NCBI RefSeq assembly: GCF_040112705.1
Contig: NZ_CP157804.1
Span: 1,180,501 to 1,244,500 of the forward strand
Reading direction: 5' to 3'
Length of the DNA stretch: 64,000 bases
Origin: Flagellimonas sp. MMG031
Lineage (GTDB): Bacteria; Bacteroidota; Bacteroidia; Flavobacteriales; Flavobacteriaceae
How positions within the stretch are numbered: the stretch's first letter is position 1; every line of letters starts with the position of its first letter. The notes beneath the pieces were generated by a model that saw only the letters and a program-made list of their open reading frames with translations, was not told the origin of the DNA and ran no database searches. Below, piece by piece: positions 8,579-16,860 of the stretch. The translations under genes and the position numbers were made by a program.

Positions 8579-8993
8579 TATGGTAGTCAATTACCGCTTT
8601 TCCCTTATTCAGGAGGTCGGCGCCAATAATGCCATCAACCGGCAAGGCATTGTGGTTGACCAAGGCTTGGTTGACATGGGTGAGGTCAAAAAGAACGACT
8701 TTCTGTTTTTTCTTTTTCCAGTCGCCGATTTGGATTTTGTTTTTATTGGAAATCAAGGTTTCCATTTCCGTAGCTCCCGCTCCGGCAGCTTTAATGTCGG
8801 TTACTTCCGATAGCATTTCAAAAAACTCGATTTTGTCCATGCCCACGCAGGTGTTGGAGGCTCCCGTATCCAAGATGAACCTACCCTTTACACCATTAAT
8901 GCTGGCTACTAGTTCAAAGTGGTTGGTTTCGGTCAATACCAAAGGTATTTTAAGGTAGTCTTTGGATTTTAGGAATTTTTTGAGTGATGCCAT
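8553..8993 (-). CDS. retropepsin-like aspartic protease, single domain
   Basis: A 146-residue protein with the retroviral-type aspartyl protease signature FILDTGASNTCV (D42-T43-G44) and the second conserved strand PVDGIIGADLL (119-128), in which the Ile-Ile-Gly-x-Asp pattern supports the same fold. Such half-size proteases dimerise to form the active site, with one Asp from each subunit. There is no signal peptide, so a cytoplasmic location is likely. It stands alone: convergent with sucB and divergent from the membrane-protein gene at 9088. Natural substrates of bacterial members of this family are mostly unknown. Confidence 0.75.
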   Translation of the reverse strand: MASLKKFLKSKDYLKIPLVLTETNHFELVASINGVKGRFILDTGASNTCVGMDKIEFFEMLSEVTDIKAAGAGATEMETLISNKNKIQIGDWKKKKQKVVLFDLTHVNQALVNHNALPVDGIIGADLLNKGKAVIDYHKKCLYLKK

Positions 8994-9087
8994 ATGGAAA
9001 TATGCTCTTGAAGGGCTTTAATCGATAACAAAGTTTTGGGACATCTAAGATAAGCCTATTTTTGTGACGGAGTCATTTGAAATCTAA

Positions 9088-9621
9088 ATGGAGTTTTTAA
9101 TCTTTCTATTACTTATCGTGGTTGTGATAATAGGAGCGCCTATCACAATTTCTTTTTTGTTATATCGCTGGATAAAGAAAAAAAGGTTCAACAAAAAATG
9201 GAGATTGATTTCTTTTGTTCCGATACTCATTCTCGGATTTTTTATTTATCGGGCAATTTATCCTGATTTTGATTTTTACGAGGAAGATTTTGAGCAAGTG
9301 GTTGAAATGCCATTTCCAAAGAGTGGTGAGATTAGGTATAAAATTGCATCGTATCCTGACCATTTCGGAGATTATACTTCTTCATTTTTGATTGAATTGG
9401 ATAAGGAGGATATGGATAGGTTGGAAAGTCAAATTCTTAATATTGGATTTAAGGAGGTTGATAATACAATGTCTTCAGAAGAATTGGATTATGTTGAAAG
9501 TAAAGTTGATTCAAAAGAATATTTAAAACAATACGCACGAAACTTAGATGCTGATAAATATTTTTCCATTGGATTTTTAAACGATGGCAGGTCAGTAATA
9601 ATTACTCGAGCAAGTTGGTAA
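9088..9621 (+). CDS. hypothetical membrane protein with two N-terminal helices
   Basis: A 177-residue protein with hydrophobic segments at about residues 2-25 and 40-57 separated by a basic loop (RWIKKKRFNKKWR), then a soluble, strongly acidic domain of about 115 residues (DFDFYEEDFEQVVEMP onward). I do not recognise a family. Codon use is visibly more AT-rich than its neighbours, which hints at a recently acquired or weakly expressed gene. It lies 28 bases upstream of the tatD gene on the same strand. Confidence 0.6.
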   Translation: MEFLIFLLLIVVVIIGAPITISFLLYRWIKKKRFNKKWRLISFVPILILGFFIYRAIYPDFDFYEEDFEQVVEMPFPKSGEIRYKIASYPDHFGDYTSSFLIELDKEDMDRLESQILNIGFKEVDNTMSSEELDYVESKVDSKEYLKQYARNLDADKYFSIGFLNDGRSVIITRASW

Positions 9622-9649
9622 GTACGCAACATGGACAATACGTAAATCA

Positions 9650-10417
9650 ATGATTATAACCGACACCCATACCCATTTATACAGCGAAGCCTTTGATGAA
9701 GACCAGGATGAAATGATGCAACGAGCCTTGGATGCCGGAGTAAAACGGTTCTTTGTTCCCGCCATCGATTCCACCTACACCCAATCCATGCTCGACCTGG
9801 AAGCCAATTATCCCGAGAATGTATTTTTGATGATGGGGCTGCACCCAACCCATGTAAAGGAAAATTACAAGGATGAGCTGGCCCATGTGGAACAATGGCT
9901 GGACAAGAAAAAATTCTATGCCGTTGGCGAAATCGGAGTCGACCTGTATTGGGACAAAACCTTATTGAAGGAACAGCAAGATGCTTTCGCCTATCAGATT
10001 CGGTTGGCGAAGAAACATCAATTGCCCATTGTAATTCATTGTCGTGACGCCTTTGATGAGGTATTCGAGGTATTGGAACAGGAAAAAGGGGAGGGACTTT
10101 TCGGGATTTTCCATTGTTTTACGGGAACCTTGGAGCAAGCACATCGTGCCCTTTCCTACAATATGAAGTTGGGTATTGGGGGGGTGGTCACCTTTAAAAA
10201 TGGTAAGATCGACCAGTTTTTGAATGAAATTGACCTGAAACACATCGTTTTGGAAACGGATGCACCCTATTTGGCACCGGTCCCTTATCGCGGCAAACGC
10301 AATGAAAGTGCCTATGTGGTACAGGTATTGGAAAAACTATCATCCATTTATGGTATGCCGGAAGAAGACATCGCAGAAATCACCACGGCAAACTCAAAAG
10401 AGCTATTCAGAATCTGA
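9650..10417 (+). CDS. TatD-family metal-dependent deoxyribonuclease
   Basis: A 255-residue TIM-barrel hydrolase of the TatD/YcfH group, which acts as a Mg/Mn-dependent 3'-5' exonuclease on DNA and has been linked to D-aminoacyl-tRNA deacylation. Metal ligands are all visible: H7 and H9 in DTHTHLY, E94 in AVGEIGVDLYW, H130 in VIHCRDAF, H155 in FHCFTG and D204 in ETDAPYLAP. Length is standard. The asparaginase gene starts 3 bases after its stop, indicating an operon. Confidence 0.88.
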   Translation: MIITDTHTHLYSEAFDEDQDEMMQRALDAGVKRFFVPAIDSTYTQSMLDLEANYPENVFLMMGLHPTHVKENYKDELAHVEQWLDKKKFYAVGEIGVDLYWDKTLLKEQQDAFAYQIRLAKKHQLPIVIHCRDAFDEVFEVLEQEKGEGLFGIFHCFTGTLEQAHRALSYNMKLGIGGVVTFKNGKIDQFLNEIDLKHIVLETDAPYLAPVPYRGKRNESAYVVQVLEKLSSIYGMPEEDIAEITTANSKELFRI

Positions 10418-10420
10418 TCT

Positions 10421-11452
10421 ATGAAAAAAAAGACCAACATATTGCTCATCTATACCGGAGGTACCATCGGTATGGTGAAGGATTATAAAACCGGTGCGCT
10501 CAAGGCCTTTAATTTTGAGGAGCTGGTGAAGAACATTCCAGAGTTGAAGCAATTGGATTGCAATCTTCGTGGTGTCTCTTTTGATGATCCTATTGATTCT
10601 TCCAACATGAATCCACATTATTGGGCCGTAATTGCATCCATTATAGAGGAGCATTATGATGATAACGATGGTTTTGTGGTGCTCCATGGCAGCGATACCA
10701 TGAGTTATTCTGCGTCGGCATTAAGCTTTATGCTGGAAAACTTGGAGAAGCCAGTCATCTTTACAGGGTCGCAATTGCCCATCGGGGATTTGCGTACCGA
10801 TGCCAAGGAAAACCTGATTACCTCTATCGAAATTGCCGCGCTTCAGAAAAAGGGGAAGCCCGTGCTGCAGGAAGTTGGACTGTATTTTGAGTACAAGCTC
10901 TACAGGGGCAATCGCACCACCAAGATCAATGCGGAACACTTCGAGGCTTTTGACTCCTTGAATTATCCACCTTTGGTGGAATCTGGTGTGCATTTAAAGG
11001 TGCACCATAATTATCTGATCAAAAAAGTGACAAAAAACAAGTCGCTCCAAGTGCACAAGAAAATGGACAATCGGGTGGCGATACTCAAATTGTTTCCGGG
11101 AATCAACCAAAATGTGCTCCACGCGGTACTGAACATTCCCGATCTAAAGGCATTGATCTTGGAAACCTACGGTGCAGGAAACGCTCCTATGGACGATTGG
11201 TTTTTGGATGCCATAAAAAAATCGGTGGAAAAAGGATTGCATATCATAAACGTGACACAATGCTCGGGAGGAAGTGTTTTTATGGGGCACTACGAAACGA
11301 GCGAAAAGCTCAAGGAGATGCAACTGGTTAATGGCAAGGATATTACAACCGAAGCAGCTGTTGCAAAAGCGATGTACCTATTGGGGACGGGGGTTCCCGA
11401 CAAATTGTTCAAGACAATTTTTGAGACGCCGCTACGTGGCGAAATGGTGTAA
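10421..11452 (+). CDS. ansA: type I (cytoplasmic) L-asparaginase
   Basis: A 343-residue protein hydrolysing asparagine to aspartate and ammonia. The first catalytic threonine lies in IYTGGTIGM (T12/T15 region) and the second Thr-Asp pair in VLHGSDTMSYSASAL (D92, T93), followed by FTGSQLPIGDLRTDAKEN. There is no signal peptide, as expected for the low-affinity type I enzyme. The C-terminal domain includes LETYGAGNAP. It is tightly linked to the tatD gene; tRNA-Ser begins 66 bases after its stop and might be reached by read-through, since no clear terminator separates them. Confidence 0.9.
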   Translation: MKKKTNILLIYTGGTIGMVKDYKTGALKAFNFEELVKNIPELKQLDCNLRGVSFDDPIDSSNMNPHYWAVIASIIEEHYDDNDGFVVLHGSDTMSYSASALSFMLENLEKPVIFTGSQLPIGDLRTDAKENLITSIEIAALQKKGKPVLQEVGLYFEYKLYRGNRTTKINAEHFEAFDSLNYPPLVESGVHLKVHHNYLIKKVTKNKSLQVHKKMDNRVAILKLFPGINQNVLHAVLNIPDLKALILETYGAGNAPMDDWFLDAIKKSVEKGLHIINVTQCSGGSVFMGHYETSEKLKEMQLVNGKDITTEAAVAKAMYLLGTGVPDKLFKTIFETPLRGEMV

Positions 11453-11518
11453 AATTAACGCTCCAAATTTCTATAACTGATTATTTTTTTGTTTATTGGT
11501 CGCCCTAAATGAAACAAT

Positions 11519-11606
11519 AGAGAGGTGGCCGAGTGGTCGAAGGCGCACGCCTGGAAAGTGTGTATACACCAAAAGTGTATCGAGGGTTCGAATCCCTTCC
11601 TCTCTG
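11519..11606 (+). tRNA. tRNA-Ser (anticodon GGA)
   Basis: The 88-nt cloverleaf has acceptor arms AGAGAGG and CCTCTCT, a D arm with GCC/GGC, an anticodon stem CACGC/GTGTG around loop CTGGAAA (anticodon GGA, reading TCC and TCT), a long class II variable arm (TATACAC...GTGTATC) and a T arm GAGGG TTCGAAT CCCTT. The discriminator is G and the 3' CCA is not encoded (the next bases are CAAG), so CCA must be added after transcription. Confidence 0.96.
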
Positions 11607-11684
11607 CAAGGTATTTTAGTTTTTCTATTATAAAATTTTTATATCTTTAACATTATTAACTAACTAAATTTAAGTTTAAGTAAA

Positions 11685-12413
11685 ATGAAAAAAATATCCT
11701 TTACTCTGGCTGCTGCCGGAATGTTTGTGATGGGAACTACAACTGCGTCTGCAGCAATGTTGCAAGAAGAAGCTGAAGCCAGCAAGGGTTTCACCCAGGT
11801 ATTGAAAGAGCAATTTATCCAAGGGGGGCCTGCCTTCATGGGAATCGTATTGCTATGTTTGATCTTGGGATTGGCAGTTGCCATCGAAAGAATCATCTAT
11901 TTGAATTTGGCAACTACAAATTCCACTAAACTGAAGCAACAAGTTGAGGACGCTTTGGCTTCAGGAGGTGTAGAAGCAGCCAAAGAAGTATGTAGAAACA
12001 CTAAAGGACCTGTTGCGTCTATCTACTACCAAGGTTTGGATAGAGCTGACGAAGGATTGGAATCTGCTGAGAAAGCGGTTGTTTCCTACGGAGGTGTACA
12101 AATGGGCCAGTTGGAGAAAAACGTATCTTGGTTGTCCCTCTTTATCGCCATTGCTCCCATGCTTGGGTTCATGGGTACGGTAATCGGTATGATCCAGGCC
12201 TTCCAGAAAATTGCAGCTGTAGGTAACTTGAGTGCTTCCTTGATTGCAGGAGATATCCAGGTGGCGTTGTTGACAACCGTATTCGGTTTGATCACTGCGA
12301 TTATCCTTCAGATTTTCTACAACTATATTATTGCTAAAATCGATAGTATCGTAAATGACATGGAAGACAGCTCCATCGCTTTGATCGACATGTTGGCTGC
12401 CCACAAGAAGTAA
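11685..12413 (+). CDS. exbB: MotA/TolQ/ExbB-family proton channel protein
   Basis: A 242-residue inner-membrane protein. An N-terminal signal-like segment (LAAAGMFVMGTTTASAAM) precedes a helix around 50-70 (AFMGIVLLCLILGLAVAIER); the MotA/TolQ/ExbB domain with two further helices follows (WLSLFIAIAPMLGFMGTVIGMIQAF and VALLTTVFGLITAIILQIFYNY). ExbB pentamers with ExbD convert the proton gradient into force for TonB-type or related envelope machines. It is the first gene of a tight unit with a small membrane protein, two exbD genes and a PorT-like barrel gene. The upstream region (11607-11684) is very AT-rich with only an imperfect TATCTTTA box. Confidence 0.9.
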   Translation: MKKISFTLAAAGMFVMGTTTASAAMLQEEAEASKGFTQVLKEQFIQGGPAFMGIVLLCLILGLAVAIERIIYLNLATTNSTKLKQQVEDALASGGVEAAKEVCRNTKGPVASIYYQGLDRADEGLESAEKAVVSYGGVQMGQLEKNVSWLSLFIAIAPMLGFMGTVIGMIQAFQKIAAVGNLSASLIAGDIQVALLTTVFGLITAIILQIFYNYIIAKIDSIVNDMEDSSIALIDMLAAHKK

Positions 12414-12439
12414 TTACGAATTAAAAACTATCGAGAATC

Positions 12440-12877
12440 ATGAATAAAATAGTTAAAATATTGCTCATCGTCATTGGATTGGTAGCTGCCGTACTTTGGT
12501 TCTCCCTTCCCTCTGCCGATGATCCAAGCGCCATAAACAGTGGAGCCATGAACTTTATGTTCGTAATTATGTACATCCTGTTGGCCATTGCCGTAATCAC
12601 TACGGTAGTCTTCGGGTTTGCAAAATTGTTCTCTACTAAAGGAAGTTTAAAGAAAGCCCTTTTCGCCATCGGTGGATTGGCCATCGTAGTGGCCGTATCA
12701 TACGGGCTCTCATCTGATAATATGGCCGTGGTCGAAGCAATGTCCGAAAGAGGCGTTGAGACTACGGAAGGAACTGTGAAAAACATTGGAATGGGATTGA
12801 ACGTTTTCTTCATCCTTACCGCAATTGCGGTAGTTCTAATGGTAGTACCAGGTTTGAAAAGAATGTTTGTAAAGTAA
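12440..12877 (+). CDS. four-helix membrane protein of the exbB-exbD cluster, unknown function
   Basis: A 145-residue hydrophobic protein with about four membrane helices (residues 5-22, 38-64, 73-89, 118-140). A short segment between helices 3 and 4 (SDNMAVVEAMSERGVETTEG) is charged. I recognise no catalytic motif. It sits 26 bases after exbB and 11 bases before the first exbD gene, so it is probably made in step with the motor proteins and may be an extra subunit or assembly factor of that complex. This role is inference from position only. Confidence 0.65.
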   Translation: MNKIVKILLIVIGLVAAVLWFSLPSADDPSAINSGAMNFMFVIMYILLAIAVITTVVFGFAKLFSTKGSLKKALFAIGGLAIVVAVSYGLSSDNMAVVEAMSERGVETTEGTVKNIGMGLNVFFILTAIAVVLMVVPGLKRMFVK

Positions 12878-12888
12878 AAAGTTGAATT

Positions 12889-13494
12889 ATGCCTAGAAGA
12901 AAAGGAGCACCGGAAGTAAATGCCGGCTCCATGGCGGATATCGCGTTCCTCTTGCTTATCTTTTTCTTGGTGACCACCACCATTGAAACAGACGCAGGAT
13001 TGGACAGGATGTTGCCGCCGATAGAGCCGCCAGATCAAGATGTTGTAATTAAGCAGAAGAACATTTTTACTGTGAACATCAACAAGAATGGACAGCTTTT
13101 GGTCGAGGATAATTTGATGGAAATGAAGGACCTTAGAAAGGCCGCCACCGCTTTCTTGGAGAACGGTGCAGACGGAACCTGCTCTTATTGCAAGGGTAAA
13201 AAGGACCCTTCCTCATCAGATAACCCGACAAAAGCCATTATCTCGTTGAAGAACGACAGGGAGACCAAGTATAGTACCTACATCACCGTTCAAAATGAGT
13301 TGGTTGGTGCTTACAACGACTTGCGTAACCGTGAAGCTCAGCGTTTGTACGGTAAGGATTTTACCGATATGGAAGCGGATTATTTGGATCCTGAAACCCC
13401 ATCGAGCGTTAGAGATGACTTGAAAGACAAAGTGAAACGTATCCAGGATATGTTCCCACAAAAGCTTTCAGAGGCAGAAACCACAACCAATTAA
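12889..13494 (+). CDS. exbD: ExbD/TolR-family protein with a periplasmic CxxC insertion
   Basis: A 201-residue protein with one N-terminal membrane helix (MADIAFLLLIFFLVTTT) carrying the proton-path Asp (D17) typical of ExbD/TolR, then a periplasmic domain. It is longer than usual ExbD (about 140 residues). The extra part starts with DGTCSYCKGKKD (C98, C101) and ends in a helical, charged C-terminus (DDLKDKVKRIQDMF). It is one of two tandem exbD-like genes after exbB; two different ExbD subunits in one unit suggest a heteromeric force-transducing complex. Confidence 0.87.
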   Translation: MPRRKGAPEVNAGSMADIAFLLLIFFLVTTTIETDAGLDRMLPPIEPPDQDVVIKQKNIFTVNINKNGQLLVEDNLMEMKDLRKAATAFLENGADGTCSYCKGKKDPSSSDNPTKAIISLKNDRETKYSTYITVQNELVGAYNDLRNREAQRLYGKDFTDMEADYLDPETPSSVRDDLKDKVKRIQDMFPQKLSEAETTTN

Positions 13495-13506
13495 TAACTA
13501 TTTAAT

Positions 13507-13989
13507 ATGGCTAAGTTTAATAAAAAGAAGGATGGCGATTTGCCAGCGGTATCAACAGCTTCGTTGCCCGATATCGTTTTCATGCTACTGTTCTTCTTTA
13601 TGACAGTAACCACAATGAAAGATAGTTCTCTAATGGTTGCCAACACTCTTCCCAATGCTTCTGAAATCAAGAAGTTGGAGAAGAAGGATCGCGTTATTTA
13701 CATTTACGTAGGAACACCTACGCAAGAATATCAAAAGGTTTTTGGTTCAGAGCCAAAAATCCAATTGAACGATAAGTTTGCCAATGTGGACGAAGTAGGT
13801 TCATTTATCTTGGCAGAACGTGCAAAAAAACCGCAAGAACTTCAAAATGTATTGACTACCGCTTTGAAAGTGGATAAGGAAGCCAATATGGGCCTTATTA
13901 CCGATATTAAGCAAGAATTGAGAAAAGTGAATGCCTTGAAAGTGAATTATACCACTTACGAGGGAGATGCTTTTAACAATCTACAGTAG
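13507..13989 (+). CDS. exbD: second ExbD/TolR-family protein
   Basis: A 160-residue protein with a basic start (MAKFNKKKDGD), the Asp-containing membrane helix LPDIVFMLLFFFMTVTTM (D22) and a periplasmic ExbD/TolR domain. It lies 12 bases after the first exbD gene. It lacks the cysteine insertion of that partner, so the two are not simple duplicates. A strong terminator follows at 14013-14045, which places the end of the main exbB transcript here. Confidence 0.87.
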   Translation: MAKFNKKKDGDLPAVSTASLPDIVFMLLFFFMTVTTMKDSSLMVANTLPNASEIKKLEKKDRVIYIYVGTPTQEYQKVFGSEPKIQLNDKFANVDEVGSFILAERAKKPQELQNVLTTALKVDKEANMGLITDIKQELRKVNALKVNYTTYEGDAFNNLQ

Positions 13990-14012
13990 GCAATAGCTTA
14001 GATTTAGTGGGA

Positions 14013-14045
14013 AACGCTCCAAATTTTTAATTTGGGGCGTTTTTT
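14013..14045 (+). terminator. intrinsic terminator after the exbB-exbD genes
   Basis: AACGCTCCAAATT and AATTTGGGGCGTT form a 13-bp stem (one G-T pair) with a TTT loop, followed by TTTTTG. It lies between the second exbD gene and the PorT-like gene. Confidence 0.85.
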
Positions 14046-14060
14046 GTTTTAAATTCACCT

Positions 14061-14759
14061 ATGATTCGTTTTCTATTTCAATTCACTCTTTGCGGCTTTA
14101 TCCTTTCCTCTGTATCTGCATGGGGACAGGAAGCAACGGATAGCATCCAAGTGTTGGATCAGAAGTATCTGGAGGACCAGTTTTATACAGGGGTAGCCTA
14201 TAACGTGTTATTGGATACGCCCGACGAGATGGATCAGCGCAATTTTAGCTATAATCTTCAAGTGGGATTTATCAAGGATATTCCTTTGAATAAACGAAGA
14301 AACTTTGGTTTGGGACTCGGTGTCGGTTACGCGGCCAATTCCTATTATTCGAATGTGGTGGCCTCCGAAGAAGAGAATGGTATTGCGTACAACGTAGCGG
14401 TAGATGCTGACTTCAACCGTAGCAAGTTGGAAACCCATGCCATTGAGTTTCCCTTGGAACTACGTTGGCGCACCTCCACCGCGGCCGATTATAAGTTTTG
14501 GCGTGTATATGCCGGCGTAAAATTGGGCTACGTGTTTTCGGGTCGATCTAAATTGGTGATGGATAGCGGCAATGAATTGTTTTCCAATCCTGATATTGAA
14601 ACTTTTCAATATGGCCTCATGTTGAATTTTGGATACAACACATGGAACGTGCACGCCTATTACAGTTTAAACTCCGTGCTTGCGGATGGACCAACCTTGA
14701 ATGGCACACCTCTTGAATTGAATGTGCTGCGGATCGGGCTCATTTTTTATATCCTATAA
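14061..14759 (+). CDS. outer-membrane beta-barrel protein, PorT-like
   Basis: A 232-residue protein with a signal peptide (FLFQFTLCGFILSSVSAWGQ, cleavage near residue 22) and alternating hydrophobic strands (FYTGVAYNVLL, NFGLGLGVGYAANSYYSN, FEFPLELRWRTS-type segments, VYAGVKLGYVFSG) ending in an aromatic-rich final strand. It resembles the PorT-type proteins found beside exbB/exbD in Flavobacteriia; PorT itself is needed for type IX secretion in Porphyromonas. It starts right after the exbB-unit terminator and may have its own low-level promoter or depend on read-through. It overlaps the convergent PAP2-like gene by 6 bases. Family placement is moderately sure; function is inference. Confidence 0.7.
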   Translation: MIRFLFQFTLCGFILSSVSAWGQEATDSIQVLDQKYLEDQFYTGVAYNVLLDTPDEMDQRNFSYNLQVGFIKDIPLNKRRNFGLGLGVGYAANSYYSNVVASEEENGIAYNVAVDADFNRSKLETHAIEFPLELRWRTSTAADYKFWRVYAGVKLGYVFSGRSKLVMDSGNELFSNPDIETFQYGLMLNFGYNTWNVHAYYSLNSVLADGPTLNGTPLELNVLRIGLIFYIL

Positions 14760-15356
14760 CCAGTATTTCAGAATAATCAACTGGGAACAGCTTCCCAGAA
14801 GAAACCCTATCAACAGTTCGTTGGCGGTATGCGCCTTTAAATATAGGCGGGAAGTGGCCACCAGACCCGTGCAAAGCGTAAACAAACTAATGGCGATGGT
14901 AATGTTAATCTCAAAATGGATGCTAAGGGCCACTAAGAAGGTCAAGATGCTTCCCATACCCAAAAGGTGCATGCTGGTCTTAAATTTGAAGAACAATAGT
15001 ATAAGTGTTGCAGACGTGGCCGTCAACAGTCCCGTAAAATAGTAAAAGAGCTCGTGTACGTAATTATTGGGTATTACTTTGTACAATATCATTAAAAAAA
15101 TGATACAACTAATATAAAGCGGGTATTTGCGCTCTTGAACAGTGGGAAGGAATATGGAATGGATAATCCCCAAGTTCTTTAGGATCAGGAAAAAGATGAT
15201 GGGGATGATGACGGTCAAAATAAAGATGGGGAGAATGTTGCCACTTTGGGTTTCCAAGGTGCTGTATGGGGCCACCAAAAAATAAGCAATCGTACCTCCA
15301 ATCGGTATGAACAACGGATGGAACAGGTACGATATAATGTGGAATAGGTGACGCAT
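14754..15356 (-). CDS. PAP2-like membrane protein with a degenerate phosphatase signature
   Basis: A 200-residue integral membrane protein with about six helices. The C-terminal SRLYLKAHTANELLIGF (S169-R170, H176, E180) matches the third PAP2 phosphatase motif SR-x5-H-x3-D except that the last acid is Glu, and KTSMHLLGMG (H130) stands where PSGH is expected. The first motif is not clear beyond PTVQERKYPL (71-80). It may be a lipid-phosphate phosphatase relative with altered or lost activity. Its start overlaps the stop of rpoN by one base (15356), so it is the distal gene of an rpoN transcript. Confidence 0.6.
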   Translation of the reverse strand: MRHLFHIISYLFHPLFIPIGGTIAYFLVAPYSTLETQSGNILPIFILTVIIPIIFFLILKNLGIIHSIFLPTVQERKYPLYISCIIFLMILYKVIPNNYVHELFYYFTGLLTATSATLILLFFKFKTSMHLLGMGSILTFLVALSIHFEINITIAISLFTLCTGLVATSRLYLKAHTANELLIGFLLGSCSQLIILKYWL

Positions 15357-16813
15357 TAAATCTCTTTTCGTAGTCGGGCCACCGGAATGCCCAACTGTTC
15401 CCGATATTTGGCGACCGTTCGCCGGGCAATCGGATATCCCCTTTCCTTTAGGATTTTGGCGAGCTTTGCATCGGTGAGGGGCTTTTTCTTTTCCTCATCA
15501 CGGATAACGGTTTCCAGGATTTTTTTGATTTCTTTGGTCGATACATCTTCGCCCTGCTCATTTTTCATTGCCTCGGAGAAGAAATCCTTGATCAATTTGG
15601 TGCCGTAGGGAGTGTCCACATATTTGCTGTTTGCCACTCGCGACACCGTGGAAACATCCATGTCAATCCTATCGGCAATATCCTTCAAGATCATGGGGCG
15701 CAGTTTCCGCTCGTCCCCGGTCATAAAATATTCCTTTTGATATTCCATGATGGTATTCATGGTAATGTACAAGGTTTGCTGTCGCTGGCGAATGGCATCA
15801 ATGAACCATTTGGCCGCATCCAGCTTTTGTTTGATGAACATGACCGTATCCTTTTGGGACTTGGACTTTTCCTTGGCATTTTTATACCCTTCGAGCATGT
15901 TACTGTATTCTTTGGATACATGAAGCTCCGGTGCATTTCTGCCATTTAGGGTCAGTTCCAGTTCCCCGTCCACGATTTTAATGGAAAAATCGGGCACTAT
16001 GTGCTCTATCATCCGGGTATTTCCCGAGTAGGAGCCTCCTGGCTTGGGATTCAATTTTTCAATTTCCGAAATGGCCTCCTTAAGCTCTTCTTCGGAAACG
16101 TGATGTTTCTGGATGAGCTTGGTATAATGTTTCTTGGTAAAATGTTCAAAAGACCGTTCTAGGATATTAATGGCCAATTCTATTGAAGGTTTTGGCTCTT
16201 TGCGTTTGAGCTGGATGATCAAACATTCGTCCAATGAACGGGCAGCCACACCAGGGGGGTCGAGATCTTGTACAATACCAAGCACCTTTTTGATCTTGTC
16301 CTCTTCCACATATATGTTCTGGGTGAAGGCCAAATCGTCCATAATGTCCGTCAAGGGTCTGCGGATATAGCCACTTTCATCCACGCTGCCCACCAAAAAC
16401 TCAGCTATGGCCCATTCTTCATCATCCAGATAGACGGTATTGAGCTGGTTGAGCAAATATTGGGTAAAGGATGTTCCCGCCGCGTAGGGGACCCGTTTGT
16501 CCTCGTCGTCCGCACTGTAATTGTTGGCTTGGGTGCGGTAATCGGGGATTTCATCATCACTGAGGTAATCGTCTATGTTGATTTCCTCGGTGTCGATGTT
16601 TTCATGGTCCTCCGATTCATCATACGTATCCTCGTACATATCATCCAAGGTATCCGTTTCCTCTTTGCCGCTCTCCAATGCAGGATTTTCCTCCAGCTCT
16701 TGCTTCAATCGCTGTTCAAAGGCCTGCGTGGGCAATTGAATCAGTTTCATGAGCTGAATCTGCTGCGGAGACAGTTTTTGGGAAAGTTTAAACTGTAGAT
16801 GTTGCTTCAGCAT
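15356..16813 (-). CDS. rpoN: RNA polymerase sigma-54 factor
   Basis: A 485-residue sigma-54. Region I at the N-terminus is Gln/Leu-rich (LSQKLSPQQIQLMKLIQLPT), followed by a long acidic region II (about 45-105), the core-binding region III and a C-terminal DNA-binding part with a helix-turn-helix (DIADRIDMDVSTVSRVANSK) and the RpoN box ARRTVAKYRE (463-472), which reads the -24 element. It depends on AAA+ activators to open promoters; none is in the window. The asnS gene is upstream on the same strand (47-base gap) and the PAP2-like gene is coupled downstream. Confidence 0.96.
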   Translation of the reverse strand: MLKQHLQFKLSQKLSPQQIQLMKLIQLPTQAFEQRLKQELEENPALESGKEETDTLDDMYEDTYDESEDHENIDTEEINIDDYLSDDEIPDYRTQANNYSADDEDKRVPYAAGTSFTQYLLNQLNTVYLDDEEWAIAEFLVGSVDESGYIRRPLTDIMDDLAFTQNIYVEEDKIKKVLGIVQDLDPPGVAARSLDECLIIQLKRKEPKPSIELAINILERSFEHFTKKHYTKLIQKHHVSEEELKEAISEIEKLNPKPGGSYSGNTRMIEHIVPDFSIKIVDGELELTLNGRNAPELHVSKEYSNMLEGYKNAKEKSKSQKDTVMFIKQKLDAAKWFIDAIRQRQQTLYITMNTIMEYQKEYFMTGDERKLRPMILKDIADRIDMDVSTVSRVANSKYVDTPYGTKLIKDFFSEAMKNEQGEDVSTKEIKKILETVIRDEEKKKPLTDAKLAKILKERGYPIARRTVAKYREQLGIPVARLRKEI

Positions 16814-16860
16814 ATGAATTGATGAATTGGAATCTTACCTTTTAAAATACTAAAATCAAA

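Noticed and set aside
12421..13038. Open frame of about 205 codons on the minus strand
   Set aside because: It overlaps the four-helix membrane gene and the first exbD gene in antisense; both of those have clear protein features and fit the operon spacing.
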